Source of the DNA: Schistosoma haematobium
Lineage: Eukaryota; Platyhelminthes; Trematoda; Strigeidida; Schistosomatidae
NCBI RefSeq assembly: GCF_000699445.3
Contig: NC_067196.1
Location: forward strand, 7,435,616-7,499,615
Length of the DNA stretch: 64,000 nt
Direction of reading: 5' to 3'
The notes under the pieces are model-generated. The model saw only the letters and a program-made list of their open reading frames with translations. It was not told the origin of the DNA and ran no database searches. A program made the translations under genes and the position numbers. The stretch's first letter is position 1, and every line of letters starts with the position of its first letter. Positions 44,101-54,912 of the stretch are shown here, in pieces.

Positions 44101-47100
44101 TAGTTGAGATCATAAGTTCGATTGAAGCTAGACCACCATGGAAAACCTGGATGTAATGAACGATCTTTTCATCCTAGTATGAGACTCCTCAGTAGTGCGG
44201 TTTAACGATCCTACAGCCGGCTATTGCTTCTAGATTTTCCATGATGATCTAATTTCAATTGACTAATGAACTCAACTATTAGATTTTTATATAAATAAAT
44301 AAATGGGGAAGAGAATTGTCGATATTTGATTGTGTATTAAAGACAAACCTGGAATCACTGGACGATCGTTTCAATGCTTACTGCTAAGAAGTCCCATACC
44401 AGAACAAAACGGTCATCCAGTGCTTTCAGGTTTTCCATGATAGTCTAACTTTAATGGACTCATCAATTCAACCATTAAATTACTTTTATTTTTTCTTTCA
44501 AATTTTACATGTAGAATTAATATCAGAAGGGGTTTTTCTGCCGATATACTAGTGATTTCAATAGTTGAGATCATAAGTTCGATTGAAGCTAGACCACCAT
44601 GGAAAACCTGGATGTAATGAACGATCTTTTCATCCTAGTATGAGACTCCTCAGTAGTGCGGTTTAACGATCCTACAGCCGGCTATTGCTTCTAGATTTTC
44701 CATGATGATCTAATTTCAATTGACTAATGAACTCAACTATTAGATTTTTATATAAATAAATAAATGGGGAAGAGAATTGTCGATATTTGATTGTGTATTA
44801 AAGACAAACCTGGAATCACTGGACGATCGTTTCAATGCTTACTGCTAAGAAGTCCCATACCAGAACAAAACGGTCATCCAGTGCTTTCAGGTTTTCCATG
44901 ATAGTCTAATTTTAATGGACTCATCAATTCAACCATTAAATTACTTTTATTTTTTCTTTCAAATTTTACATGTAGAATTAATATCAGAAGGGGTTTTTCT
45001 GCCGATATACTAGTGATTTCAATAGTTGAGATCATAAGTTCGATTGAAGCTAGACCACCATGGAAAACCTGGATGTAATGAACGATCTTTTCATCCTAGT
45101 ATGAGACTCCTCAGTAGTGCGGTTTAACGATCCTACAGCCGGCTATTGCTTCTAGATTTTCCATGATGATCTAATTTCAATTGACTAATGAACTCAACTA
45201 TTAGATTTTTATATAAATAAATAAATGGGGAAGAGAATTGTCGATATTTGATTGTGTATTAAAGACAAACCTGGAATCACTGGACGATCGTTTCAATGCT
45301 TACTGCTAAGAAGTCCCATACCAGAACAAAACGGTCATCCAGTGCTTTCAGGTTTTCCATGATAGTCTAATTTTAATGGACTCATCAATTCAACCATTAA
45401 ATTACTTTTATTTTTTCTTTCAAATTTTACATGTAGAATTAATATCAGAAGGGGTTTTTCTGCCGATATACTAGTGATTTCAATAGTTGAGATCATAAGT
45501 TCGATTGAAGCTAGACCACCATGGAAAACCTGGATGTAATGAACGATCTTTTCATCCTAGTATGAGACTCCTCAGTAGTGCGGTTTAACGATCCTACAGC
45601 CGGCTATTGCTTCTAGATTTTCCATGATGATCTAATTTCAATTGACTAATGAACTCAACTATTAGATTTTTATATAAATAAATAAATGGGGAAGAGAATT
45701 GTCGATATTTGATTGTGTATTAAAGACAAACCTGGAATCACTGGACGATCGTTTCAATGCTTACTGCTAAGAAGTCCCATACCAGAACAAAACGGTCATC
45801 CAGTGCTTTCAGGTTTTCCATGATAGTCTAATTTTAATGGACTCATCAATTCAACCATTAAATTACTTTTATTTTTCTTTCAAATTTTACATGTAGAATT
45901 AATATCAGAAGGGGTTTTTCTGCCGATATACTAGTGATTTCAATAGTTGAGATCATAAGTTCGATTGAAGCTAGACCACCATGGAAAACCTGGATGTAAT
46001 GAACGATCTTTTCATCCTAGTATGAGACTCCTCAGTAGTGCGGTTTAACGATCCTACAGCCGGCTATTGCTTCTAGATTTTCCATGATGATCTAATTTCA
46101 ATTGACTAATGAACTCAACTATTAGATTTTTATATAAATAAATAAATGGGGAAGAGAATTGTCGATATTTGATTGTGTATTAAAGACAAACCTGGAATCA
46201 CTGGACGATCGTTTCAATGCTTACTGCTAAGAAGTCCCATACCAGAACAAAACGGTCATCCAGTGCTTTCAGGTTTTCCATGATAGTCTAATTTTAATGG
46301 ACTCATCAATTCAACCATTAAATTACTTTTATTTTTCTTTCAAATTTTACATGTAGAATTAATATCAGAAGGGGTTTTTCTGCCGATATACTAGTGATTT
46401 CAATAGTTGAGATCATAAGTTCGATTGAAGCTAGACCACCATGGAAAACCTGGATGTAATGAACGATCTTTTCATCCTAGTATGAGACTCCTCAGTAGTG
46501 CGGTTTAACGATCCTACAGCCGGCTATTGCTTCTAGATTTTCCATGATGATCTAATTTCAATTGACTAATGAACTCAACTATTAGATTTTTATATAAATA
46601 AATAAATGGGGGAAGAGAATTGTCGATATTTGATTGTGTATTAAAGACAAACCTGGAATCACTGGACGATCGTTTCAATGCTTACTGCTAAGAAGTCCCA
46701 TACCAGAACAAAACGGTCATCCAGTGCTTTCAGGTTTTCCATGATAGTCTAATTTTAATGGACTCATCAATTCAACCATTAAATTACTTTTATTTTTCTT
46801 TCAAATTTTACATGTAGAATTAATATCAGAAGGGTTTTTCTGCCGATATACTAGTGATTTCAATAGTTGAGATCATAAGTTCGATTGAAGCTAGACCACC
46901 ATGGAAAACCTGGATGTAATGAACGATCTTTTCATCCTAGTATGAGACTCCTCAGTAGTGCGGTTTAACGATCCTACAGCCGGCTATTGCTTCTAGATTT
47001 TCCATGATGATCTAATTTCAATTGACTAATGAACTCAACTATTAGATTTTTATATAAATAAATAAATGGGGGAAGAGAATTGTCGATATTTGATTGTGTA

Positions 47101-50100
47101 TTAAAGACAAACCTGGAATCACTGGACGATCGTTTCAATGCTTACTGCTAAGAAGTCCCATACCAGAACAAAACGGTCATCCAGTGCTTTCAGGTTTTCC
47201 ATGATAGTCTAACTTTAATGGACTCATCAATTCAACCATTAAATTACTTTTATTTTTCTTTCAAATTTTACATGTAGAATTAATATCAGAAGGGGTTTTT
47301 CTGCCGATATACTAGTGATTTCAATAGTTGAGATCATAAGTTCGATTGAAGCTAGACCACCATGGAAAACCTGGATGTAATGAACGATCTTTTCATCCTA
47401 GTATGAGACTCCTCAGTAGTGCGGTTTAACGATCCTACAGCCGGCTATTGCTTCTAGATTTTCCATGATGATCTAATTTCAATTGACTAATGAACTCAAC
47501 TATTAGATTTTTATATAAATAAATAAATGGGGGAAGAGAATTGTCGATATTTGATTGTGTATTAAAGACAAACCTGGAATCACTGGACGATCGTTTCAAT
47601 GCTTACTGCTAAGAAGTCCCATACCAGAACAAAACGGTCATCCAGTGCTTTCAGGTTTTCCATGATAGTCTAACTTTAATGGACTCATCAATTCAACCAT
47701 TAAATTACTTTTATTTTTTCTTTCAAATTTTACATGTAGAATTAATATCAGAAGGGTTTTTCTGCCGATATACTAGTGATTTCAATAGTTGAGATCATAA
47801 GTTCGATTGAAGCTAGACCACCATGGAAAACCTGGATGTAATGAACGATCTTTTCATCCTAGTATGAGACTCCTCAGTAGTGCGGTTTAACGATCCTACA
47901 GCCGGCTATTGCTTCTAGATTTTCCATGATGATCTAATTTCAATTGACTAATGAACTCAACTATTAGATTTTTATATAAATAAATAAATGGGGGAAGAGA
48001 ATTGTCGATATTTGATTGTGTATTAAAGACAAACCTGGAATCACTGGACGATCGTTTCAATGCTTACTGCTAAGAAGTCCCATACCAGAACAAAACGGTC
48101 ATCCAGTGCTTTCAGGTTTTCCATGATAGTCTAACTTTAATGGACTCATCAATTCAACCATTAAATTACTTTTATTTTTTCTTTCAAATTTTACATGTAG
48201 AATTAATATCAGAAGGGTTTTTCTGCCGATATACTAGTGATTTCAATAGTTGAGATCATAAGTTCGATTGAAGCTAGACCACCATGGAAAACCTGGATGT
48301 AATGAACGATCTTTTCATCCTAGTATGAGACTCCTCAGTAGTGCGGTTTAACGATCCTACAGCCGGCTATTGCTTCTAGATTTTCCATGATGATCTAATT
48401 TCAATTGACTAATGAACTCAACTATTAGATTTTTATATAAATAAATAAATGGGGAAGAGAATTGTCGATATTTGATTGTGTATTAAAGACAAACCTGGAA
48501 TCACTGGACGATCGTTTCAATGCTTACTGCTAAGAAGTCCCATACCAGAACAAAACGGTCATCCAGTGCTTTCAGGTTTTCCATGATAGTCTAACTTTAA
48601 TGGACTCATCAATTCAACCATTAAATTACTTTTATTTTTCTTTCAAATTTTACATGTAGAATTAATATCAGAAGGGGTTTTTCTGCCGATATACTAGTGA
48701 TTTCAATAGTTGAGATCATAAGTTCGATTGAAGCTAGACCACCATGGAAAACCTGGATGTAATGAACGATCTTTTCATCCTAGTATGAGACTCCTCAGTA
48801 GTGCGGTTTAACGATCCTACAGCCGGCTATTGCTTCTAGATTTTCCATGATGATCTAATTTCAATTGACTAATGAACTCAACTATTAGATTTTTATATAA
48901 ATAAATAAATGGGGAAGAGAATTGTCGATATTTGATTGTGTATTAAAGACAAACCTGGAATCACTGGACGATCGTTTCAATGCTTACTGCTAAGAAGTCC
49001 CATACCAGAACAAAACGGTCATCCAGTGCTTTCAGGTTTTCCATGATAGTCTAACTTTAATGGACTCATCAATTCAACCATTAAATTACTTTTATTTTTC
49101 TTTCAAATTTTACATGTAGAATTAATATCAGAAGGGGTTTTTCTGCCGATATACTAGTGATTTCAATAGTTGAGATCATAAGTTCGATTGAAGCTAGACC
49201 ACCATGGAAAACCTGGATGTAATGAACGATCTTTTCATCCTAGTATGAGACTCCTCAGTAGTGCGGTTTAACGATCCTACAGCCGGCTATTGCTTCTAGA
49301 TTTTCCATGATGATCTAATTTCAATTGACTAATGAACTCAACTATTAGATTTTTATATAAATAAATAAATGGGGAAGAGAATTGTCGATATTTGATTGTG
49401 TATTAAAGACAAACCTGGAATCACTGGACGATCGTTTCAATGCTTACTGCTAAGAAGTCCCATACCAGAACAAAACGGTCATCCAGTGCTTTCAGGTTTT
49501 CCATGATAGTCTAACTTTAATGGACTCATCAATTCAACCATTAAATTACTTTTATTTTTCTTTCAAATTTTACATGTAGAATTAATATCAGAAGGGGTTT
49601 TTCTGCCGATATACTAGTGATTTCAATAGTTGAGATCATAAGTTCGATTGAAGCTAGACCACCATGGAAAACCTGGATGTAATGAACGATCTTTTCATCC
49701 TAGTATGAGACTCCTCAGTAGTGCGGTTTAACGATCCTACAGCCGGCTATTGCTTCTAGATTTTCCATGATGATCTAATTTCAATTGACTAATGAACTCA
49801 ACTATTAGATTTTTATATAAATAAATAAATGGGGAAGAGAATTGTCGATATTTGATTGTGTATTAAAGACAAACCTGGAATCACTGGACGATCGTTTCAA
49901 TGCTTACTGCTAAGAAGTCCCATACCAGAACAAAACGGTCATCCAGTGCTTTCAGGTTTTCCATGATAGTCTAACTTTAATGGACTCATCAATTCAACCA
50001 TTAAATTACTTTTATTTTTCTTTCAAATTTTACATGTAGAATTAATATCAGAAGGGGTTTTTCTGCCGATATACTAGTGATTTCAATAGTTGAGATCATA

Positions 50101-50791
50101 AGTTCGATTGAAGCTAGACCACCATGGAAAACCTGGATGTAATGAACGATCTTTTCATCCTAGTATGAGACTCCTCAGTAGTGCGGTTTAACGATCCTAC
50201 AGCCGGCTATTGCTTCTAGATTTTCCATGATGATCTAATTTCAATTGACTAATGAACTCAACTATTAGATTTTTATATAAATAAATAAATGGGGAAGAGA
50301 ATTGTCGATATTTGATTGTGTATTAAAGACAAACCTGGAATCACTGGACGATCGTTTCAATGCTTACTGCTAAGAAGTCCCATACCAGAACAAAACGGTC
50401 ATCCAGTGCTTTCAGGTTTTCCATGATAGTCTAACTTTAATGGACTCATCAATTCAACCATTAAATTACTTTTATTTTTCTTTCAAATTTTACATGTAGA
50501 ATTAATATCAGAAGGGGTTTTTCTGCCGATATACTAGTGATTTCAATAGTTGAGATCATAAGTTCGATTGAAGCTAGACCACCATGGAAAACCTGGATGT
50601 AATGAACGATCTTTTCATCCTAGTATGAGACTCCTCAGTAGTGCGGTTTAACGATCCTACAGCCGGCTATTGCTTCTAGATTTTCCATGATGATCTAATT
50701 TCAATTGACTAATGAACTCAACTATTAGATTTTTATATAAATAAATAAATGGGGGAAGAGAATTGTCGATATTTGATTGTGTATTAAAGAC
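41120..50791. repeat. Array sub-domain carrying the offset-105 T-to-C variant
   Basis: The variant (ctaactttaa in place of ctaattttaa) occurs in unit 90 (start 41120), units 93-97 (42502-44805) and units 103-110 (47109-50791). That is 14 units. Units 91, 92, 98-102 and 111 have T, and I saw no C copy left of unit 90. The clustering in short runs is the pattern expected from local unequal exchange or conversion. Confidence 0.85.
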
Positions 50792-51254
50792 AAACCTGGA
50801 ATCACTGGACGATCGTTTCAATGCTTACTGCTAAGAAGTCCCATACCAGAACAAAACGGTCATCCAGTGCTTTCAGGTTTTCCATGATAGTCTAATTTTA
50901 ATGGACTCATCAATTCAACCATTAAATTACTTTTATTTTTTCTTTCAAATTTTACATGTAGAATTAATATCAGAAGGGGTTTTTCTGCCGATATACTAGT
51001 GATTTCAATAGTTGAGATCATAAGTTCGATTGAAGCTAGACCACCATGGAAAACCTGGATGTAATGAACGATCTTTTCATCCTAGTATGAGACTCCTCAG
51101 TAGTGCGGTTTAACGATCCTACAGCCGGCTATTGCTTCTAGATTTTCCATGATGATCTAATTTCAATTGACTAATGAACTCAACTATTAGATTTTTTATA
51201 TAAATAAATAAATGGGGGAAGAGAATTGTCGATATTTGATTGTGTTTTATGGAC
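50792..51254. repeat. Terminal unit 111 and array edge
   Basis: The last unit has the full 463-bp length, with T6, G4, T6 and G5 at the variable runs and T at offset 105. It therefore resembles units at the far left of the array rather than its immediate neighbours (460-461 bp, C at offset 105). Its last 14 bases carry three substitutions (51246, 51250, 51251), after which sequence is unrelated to the unit. The array boundary is placed there. Confidence 0.85.
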
Positions 51255-51866
51255 AAGCTTATTGAATTTTTATTGTATAAATTAATTGAACAAATGAAAA
51301 TATTTGCTTTAATATATGATAATAATGTCGCGAAATAATAAAATACTAATTACCATTCGTTATTCATGTAAATGTTAAATGATTGACAATCTATTTATAG
51401 CCATCATGTTTCTATAGACCAACATTATTTTTGCATAAGGTCATGTTCTTTACATTATATATGCAGTAATGAACTCAACGAGTAATTATCTATTAACTGA
51501 ATAAATCTTAGATACTGGATATCATTTCAGTTGTATATCAATAATTCCTAAGATACTAGATATTGAATTTAGTCCTAGATGAGATAAGTCATCAATAAAT
51601 TTCAAATGAAGTACAGTTTCGACGAGTTCATTTTGATGTTTCTTGTTACTCAAGTAGTCTTAAATGATAGGATATATTACAATTGTTAGATAGATACAGT
51701 TGGTATGCTATAGAGTTTAGATAATAGATTGAGTACAGAACCATTCGTTTATAACCTTAACTTATTAGTAGATATTTATCTTGTGACTTACGTATTCTTT
51801 TATTGATTTTATAATCAACCAAATTTCTACTCTAATGATGATGTTCGAGAGTTTCTCATTAAAATC
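51255..51866. other. AT-rich flank, no gene seen
   Basis: Non-repetitive looking AT-rich sequence between the satellite edge and the first dispersed element. I see no long open frame, no convincing splice-flanked exon and no similarity to the satellite unit. Confidence 0.6.
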
Positions 51867-52185
51867 ATGAACCTGTCGACGTTAGATTACCATTCAAAAC
51901 TCGGAGGCACTGGACTATGGTTTCCTTCTAATGTGTGACTCTTCAGTAGTGGGCATGCATGATCTCTCAACTGGGAATGGAATCCAAGAACTTCAACCTC
52001 ACTCATGAACCCTTTAAATTCTATACCATTGAGTCAGTATCCAATAGTCGTAGATGTACACTTTTGAGAAATCCTATACTAGGACGAAACGAGCATCCAA
52101 TGCTTCCAGGTTTTCAATAGTAGTCTAACATTGATGGGTTCATGATTTTAATACAATTTAATAATCTTCACAACCTTATACTGAT
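51867..52185. mobile_element. Composite fold-back SINE, minus then plus, diverged
   Basis: A minus-strand SINE 3' arm at 51867-51908 is the imperfect inverse of a plus-strand arm at 52102-52143. The minus part continues through a decayed ribozyme region (about 51909-51960) and a decayed tRNA-like head ending near 52050. A plus-strand ribozyme piece follows at about 52062-52100, with stem II atcc/ggac and GAAAC intact, but its first core strand reads TTGAGAA, so position 3 is changed and G8 is lost. The tail to about 52185 matches that of the element at 61860-61925 (ataatct-cacaacc). Predicted inactive and old. Confidence 0.7.
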
Positions 52186-52792
52186 CAAAGCTTCTCAACC
52201 AAAACCCAACATAATAAATATTAGATTATTTAAAATTTAATAGTTTATTATGTAAAATTTCTGACAGTAAGAATAATTTATGAATAGCAAAATAACGCAA
52301 ATTATTGAGATAACCTGTAAGAGAAGAAGATTGGTTTTTGGTTAACCTCATTTAGATAATCATTCAGCATCAAAAAATGACTAAAATAAAGATGAAGAAA
52401 AAAGATAAATAGAGATTAGTGTATTAGAATGAAGTAATAATAATAATGGGAGAGGCAGTCCAGTTAGCAATGGAACAACCAGAAAGAATTCTTTCAGTTA
52501 ACGAAGTTACTTACACTTTTAGAAAGAAAGTAAAAGAAAATTACAGTAGGATTTCTACTGGCTTCTACTCTAAGATATGTCTAATAACGTTTCTAGCCAC
52601 TGTGTTGCATCATCTCCAGGACCCTACCCTTAGAGTTGTGAAAGACTAACATACGTCAGTCCTGTATAGAATTCTTTCATACCACGACACTATGTCACAC
52701 AGTGACCACCTTCCCACGTTTTCCAACCACTCAAGTAAACAATAACAAGTCAATTTAAACTTTACCCTAGTTGCACAAGCAAATAGCTATCA
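52186..52792. other. AT-rich spacer, no supported gene
   Basis: AT-rich sequence. An open stretch at 52446-52649 (67 codons, plus strand) starts with ATG but has no recognisable domain, no similarity I can name and no supporting context. It is treated as a chance frame. Confidence 0.5.
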
Positions 52793-53020
52793 GGACTCAA
52801 TAGCTAAGTGGATAACGCGTTGGCGTTTGAAGTGAACGGTACTAGGTTCGAGTCGTGGAGTAAACATCAACTCTGACATGTAGGTACATCTAACTGACTT
52901 GTCTCAAATTGAACGAAACACGCATCATGTATTCCACTACTAACCATTAGCCATCTTTACTCATAATTTATTTTCATGGTGATCTAGCTTCAAGTGACTC
53001 ATGACCTCAACCATTGAAAT
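52793..53020 (+). mobile_element. Sm-alpha-like tRNA-headed SINE with decayed hammerhead
   Basis: An A-box-like TAGCTAAGTGG (52801-52811) and a B-box-like GGTTCGAGTCG (52845-52855) mark an RNA polymerase III type head. A hammerhead relic at about 52881-52935 follows. Its core reads CTGACTT instead of CTGANGA (G8 and A9 lost), while GAAAC is kept and a CATC cleavage-like site is present. The 3' tail (gatctagcttcaa, near 52981) is shared with the other family members. Order head, ribozyme and tail is that of Sm-alpha elements. Predicted ribozyme-dead. Confidence 0.75.
52881..52935 (+). ncRNA. Hammerhead relic of the 52.8-kb SINE
   Basis: The stem II loop CAAATT and the GAACGAAAC strand resemble the canonical schistosome hammerhead, but the first core strand has lost the GA at positions 8-9 and stem II pairs poorly. 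The helix III octamer ACACGCAT looks like a decayed version of the self-complementary ACGCGCGT seen at 57461-57468. Confidence 0.6.
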
Positions 53021-53404
53021 TAATCCATTTAGTTTAATGATATCTCATTTACAGGTTTTATTAAATTAAAGTTTAAAATTATTCGGATCTTTATCCAGTC
53101 AGTGAGATACATGCTGTGTTTATTCACTGATAAACAATTATGACTGTGTAAAGTCCTCTGAAAAGTTGGTTGTTTTTATACTTTGGTGAAGATTAAACTA
53201 CGGGTAACTTCTGAGAACTATTAATGAACTAATATTATATATATTTATATATTCCTATTGTATAAGTGTTCAGTAACTAGACTATGCATATCTATATTCC
53301 TCTTATTATAAGCTTCATTTTGACCTTAAGATTATGATTATACGATTTACTGTTCTGAAGTTATGTTCAATTGGCGAGACTATAATTTATGAACGAATCA
53401 ATCA
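53021..53404. other. AT-rich spacer, nothing recognised
   Basis: Contains TA-rich runs around 53233-53262. No repeat family, RNA gene or exon that I can support. Confidence 0.5.
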
Positions 53405-53600
53405 GATATAAGAAAACAGGTCTCGGGTTTTGGCACGAAATTCACTCATCCATATGGGTAAATAGAGTTTCGGTATTACAGTTGATGTCAGATCGTGATG
53501 AAATCCCTACTTCTAATTCCTAACCTTAACCATCAACTATGAATCATAATTCCAATTCCTCACAGTAGTTTCTAACCCTCATTTTGTCCTACTTATTAAG
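53405..53600 (-). repeat. Dispersed repeat C, minus-strand copy
   Basis: The reverse complement of this stretch aligns by eye with 59500-59690. Shared order: a run of degenerate ttaggaatt/ttagggtt words, then tttcatcacga, a gacatcaact/gacgtcaact word, a tgccaaaa-like word, and catatggatga/catacagatga. The copies are diverged and I cannot assign a class. No coding potential seen. Confidence 0.5.
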
Positions 53601-54147
53601 TGTAAACTCTCAACGTCACTTTAGTATCGCTCAAAGACCGTCCATAAATAATAGTCTTACCGTTCAGTTTATTGACTAAAATCTCCCACATTCACAGCCA
53701 CTTTTTGGCTTGATGTTGTATAAATGTTATTTCGTATTTTATGGTGTAATGCGGTCTGTTTGACTGATATATATAAACCAAGTATGATTCACATAGTAGA
53801 ACCTGAACTCAAGTGGAAGGGTTAAGAGGAAAAAGGATCAATAAGGATGTAAAGTTGTTCATATCGATCGAACATCATTGATTTGGCACAGTACTAAGAT
53901 TGACAAATAAATCATCATAATTAACCGGTATTAAAAATGAACAAGACAATCATTATATCATTTAAATACTTTGTACATTTAGTAATGATAAACAAAATCA
54001 AATTACAAAATTATAGATTATGAATTTCCGATCAGAACACGTAGATATAATCATTTTTTCATAATAGAATATTACACATATACAGAACATTGATTAAGAT
54101 TTTAAATAAAATAGATTGTAAATGAATAAATTATCTCATCAATTGAT
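53601..54147. other. AT-rich spacer, nothing recognised
   Basis: May include the continuation of repeat C up to about 53720, which I could not confirm. No gene seen. An open frame on the minus strand at 54102-54290 runs into the neighbouring SINE element and is not treated as a gene. Confidence 0.45.
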
Positions 54148-54161
54148 ATTTCATGCAAATT
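54148..54161 (+). repeat. Left target-site duplication
   Basis: Exact match to 54810-54823. Upstream similarity continues for eight more bases after two mismatches (atcaattg on both sides). Confidence 0.65.
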
Positions 54162-54366
54162 AGATGGTGGTTGGAGGTAGTCAACAGGAAACCCTGGACC
54201 CGGGTTTCGTGCTACTTGGCACTCGTCAGCAAGGTGTACCTGTAATCTTGAGGGAACTGGTACTCCCTGATAGGTTAGATCCCGTGTCACCCAGCTTCAC
54301 AATCGGAGACGTTACGACTAGGCTATCGCGACCGTGACCGACCTCTTATAGGACTGAGATGTAATG
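54162..54366 (-). mobile_element. Minus-strand Sm-alpha-like SINE copy
   Basis: On the minus strand it reads tRNA-like head, then hammerhead, then 3' tail ending attagatgg-complement at 54162. An A-box-like TAGCCTAGTCG lies in the complement of about 54320-54330. The B-box region is decayed (gggatctaacc, against agatcgaatcc in the plus copy at 54549-54559). It joins directly to arm X at 54367. Confidence 0.7.
54191..54240 (-). ncRNA. Hammerhead ribozyme, core intact, minus strand
   Basis: The complement reads exactly as the plus-strand ribozyme at 54591-54645: CTGACGA core, stem II GTGC/GCAC with a six-base loop, GAAA, helix III octamer ACCCGGGT, and cleavage triplet GTC. The predicted cut lies between complements of 54197 and 54196. 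Stem I (CCTTG with CAGGG) forms five pairs including one wobble. All conserved core positions are present, so self-cleavage is expected if transcribed. Confidence 0.85.
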
Positions 54367-54535
54367 ACAATTGACTGATCACTGGGTGGTGATCAATGTC
54401 ATGCTTGTCTAGTCCTTATTAGTGCGGATCGAATGCTATCGATCATGTTGCAATGTGGCCACCAGTCTAGGTGACTCGACACTGCAGGAACTATGTATTG
54501 AGATTAGATGGTGGTTGGAGGTAGTCAACAGGAAA
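54367..54535. repeat. Left arm of 169-bp inverted repeat
   Basis: Inverse of 54640-54808 over its whole length, with two mismatches (near 54375 and 54426). It contains a small perfect palindrome TGATCAC/GTGATCA at 54376-54395. Confidence 0.9.
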
Positions 54536-54590
54536 GCTGGGTGATAGGAGATCGAATCCGCCAGGGAACATCAGTTCCCCCAAGATTACA

Positions 54591-54645
54591 GGTACACCTT
54601 GCTGACGAGTGCCAAGTAGCACGAAACCCGGGTCCAGGGTTTCCT
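54591..54645 (+). ncRNA. Hammerhead ribozyme, core intact, plus strand
   Basis: Core strand 1 CTGACGA is at 54602-54608. Stem II is G609-C612 with G619-C622 (54-kb coordinates) around the loop CAAGTA. GAAA is at 54623-54626. The helix III octamer ACCCGGGT is at 54626-54633, and the GTC triplet ends at 54634, where cleavage is predicted. Stem I pairs 54597-54601 with 54635-54639. Every base required by the hammerhead consensus is present. This is a type I layout as in the known schistosome Sm-alpha ribozyme. Helix III is very short in a monomer (A-U and C-G around a four-base loop). Confidence 0.88.
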
Positions 54646-54808
54646 GTTGACTACCTCCAACCACCATCTAATCTCAATACATAGTTCCTGCAGTGTCGAG
54701 TCACCTAGACTGGTGGCCACATTGCAACATGATCGATAGCATTCGATCTGCACTAATAAGGACTAGACAAGCATGACATTGATCACCACCCAGTGATCAA
54801 TCAATTGT
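54640..54808. repeat. Right arm of 169-bp inverted repeat
   Basis: Pairs with 54367-54535. Its first 32 or so bases are the SINE 3' tail; the remainder is sequence X', seen in this window only here and in the left arm. Confidence 0.9.
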
Positions 54809-54809
54809 G

Positions 54810-54823
54810 ATTTCATGCAAATT
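54810..54823 (+). repeat. Right target-site duplication
   Basis: Exact copy of 54148-54161, immediately after the right arm of the snap-back element. Confidence 0.65.
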
Positions 54824-54912
54824 CATAAAAGATTTTTAGTCATGTTTTATATACTCTTTTTTGTTCTCGTTTGTAATCTTTGAAAGTCCCATTACCGTAA
54901 CTGTTTATATAT

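Larger units (their letters stand above)
1..51254. repeat. Satellite array, 111 tandem units of about 463 bp
   Basis: The same unit repeats head to tail without interruption. Unit starts were located one by one (1, 464, 927, 1390, 1853 and so on to 50792), giving 111 units of 460-463 bp. Copies are almost identical. Variation is nearly confined to four homopolymer runs at unit offsets about 145-150 (T6/T5), 184-187 (G4/G3), 401-406 (T6/T5) and 423-427 (G5/G4), plus a T/C site at offset 105. There is no open reading frame of useful length. The unit is made of two inverted modules derived from a hammerhead-bearing SINE. The left boundary is outside the window. Such uniformity implies recent amplification or strong homogenisation. 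Satellites of this size in schistosomes are often pericentromeric or on the W chromosome, but nothing here proves the location. Confidence 0.97.
54148..54823. mobile_element. Snap-back hammerhead-SINE insertion with flanking direct repeats
   Basis: The 14-base word atttcatgcaaatt occurs at 54148-54161 and again at 54810-54823, bracketing 648 bp, as expected for target-primed retrotransposition. Inside are, in order: a minus-strand SINE with tRNA-like head and hammerhead (54162-54366), a left arm X (54367-54535), a 104-bp loop with a plus-strand hammerhead (54536-54639), and a right arm X' (54640-54808) that is the inverse of X. The word attagatggtggttggagg occurs both at the left end and inside arm X, so the insertion contains two SINE 3' ends on the minus strand and one on the plus strand. 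The near-perfect arms suggest a fairly recent event. Confidence 0.8.

Noticed and set aside
1..51254. CRISPR array or ribosomal intergenic spacer
   Set aside because: There are no short repeats with unique spacers, the whole 463-bp unit repeats, and no rRNA gene borders the array.
52446..52649. 67-codon open frame on the plus strand
   Set aside because: No recognisable domain, AT-rich chance composition, no splice or gene context. A frame this length is expected by chance in such DNA.
52801..52855. Genuine tRNA gene
   Set aside because: A and B box motifs are present, but the intervening sequence does not fold into a proper cloverleaf and is followed by a hammerhead relic and SINE tail.
54102..54290. 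62-codon open frame on the minus strand
   Set aside because: It lies mostly over the minus-strand SINE and its ribozyme, so it is repeat sequence read as protein.
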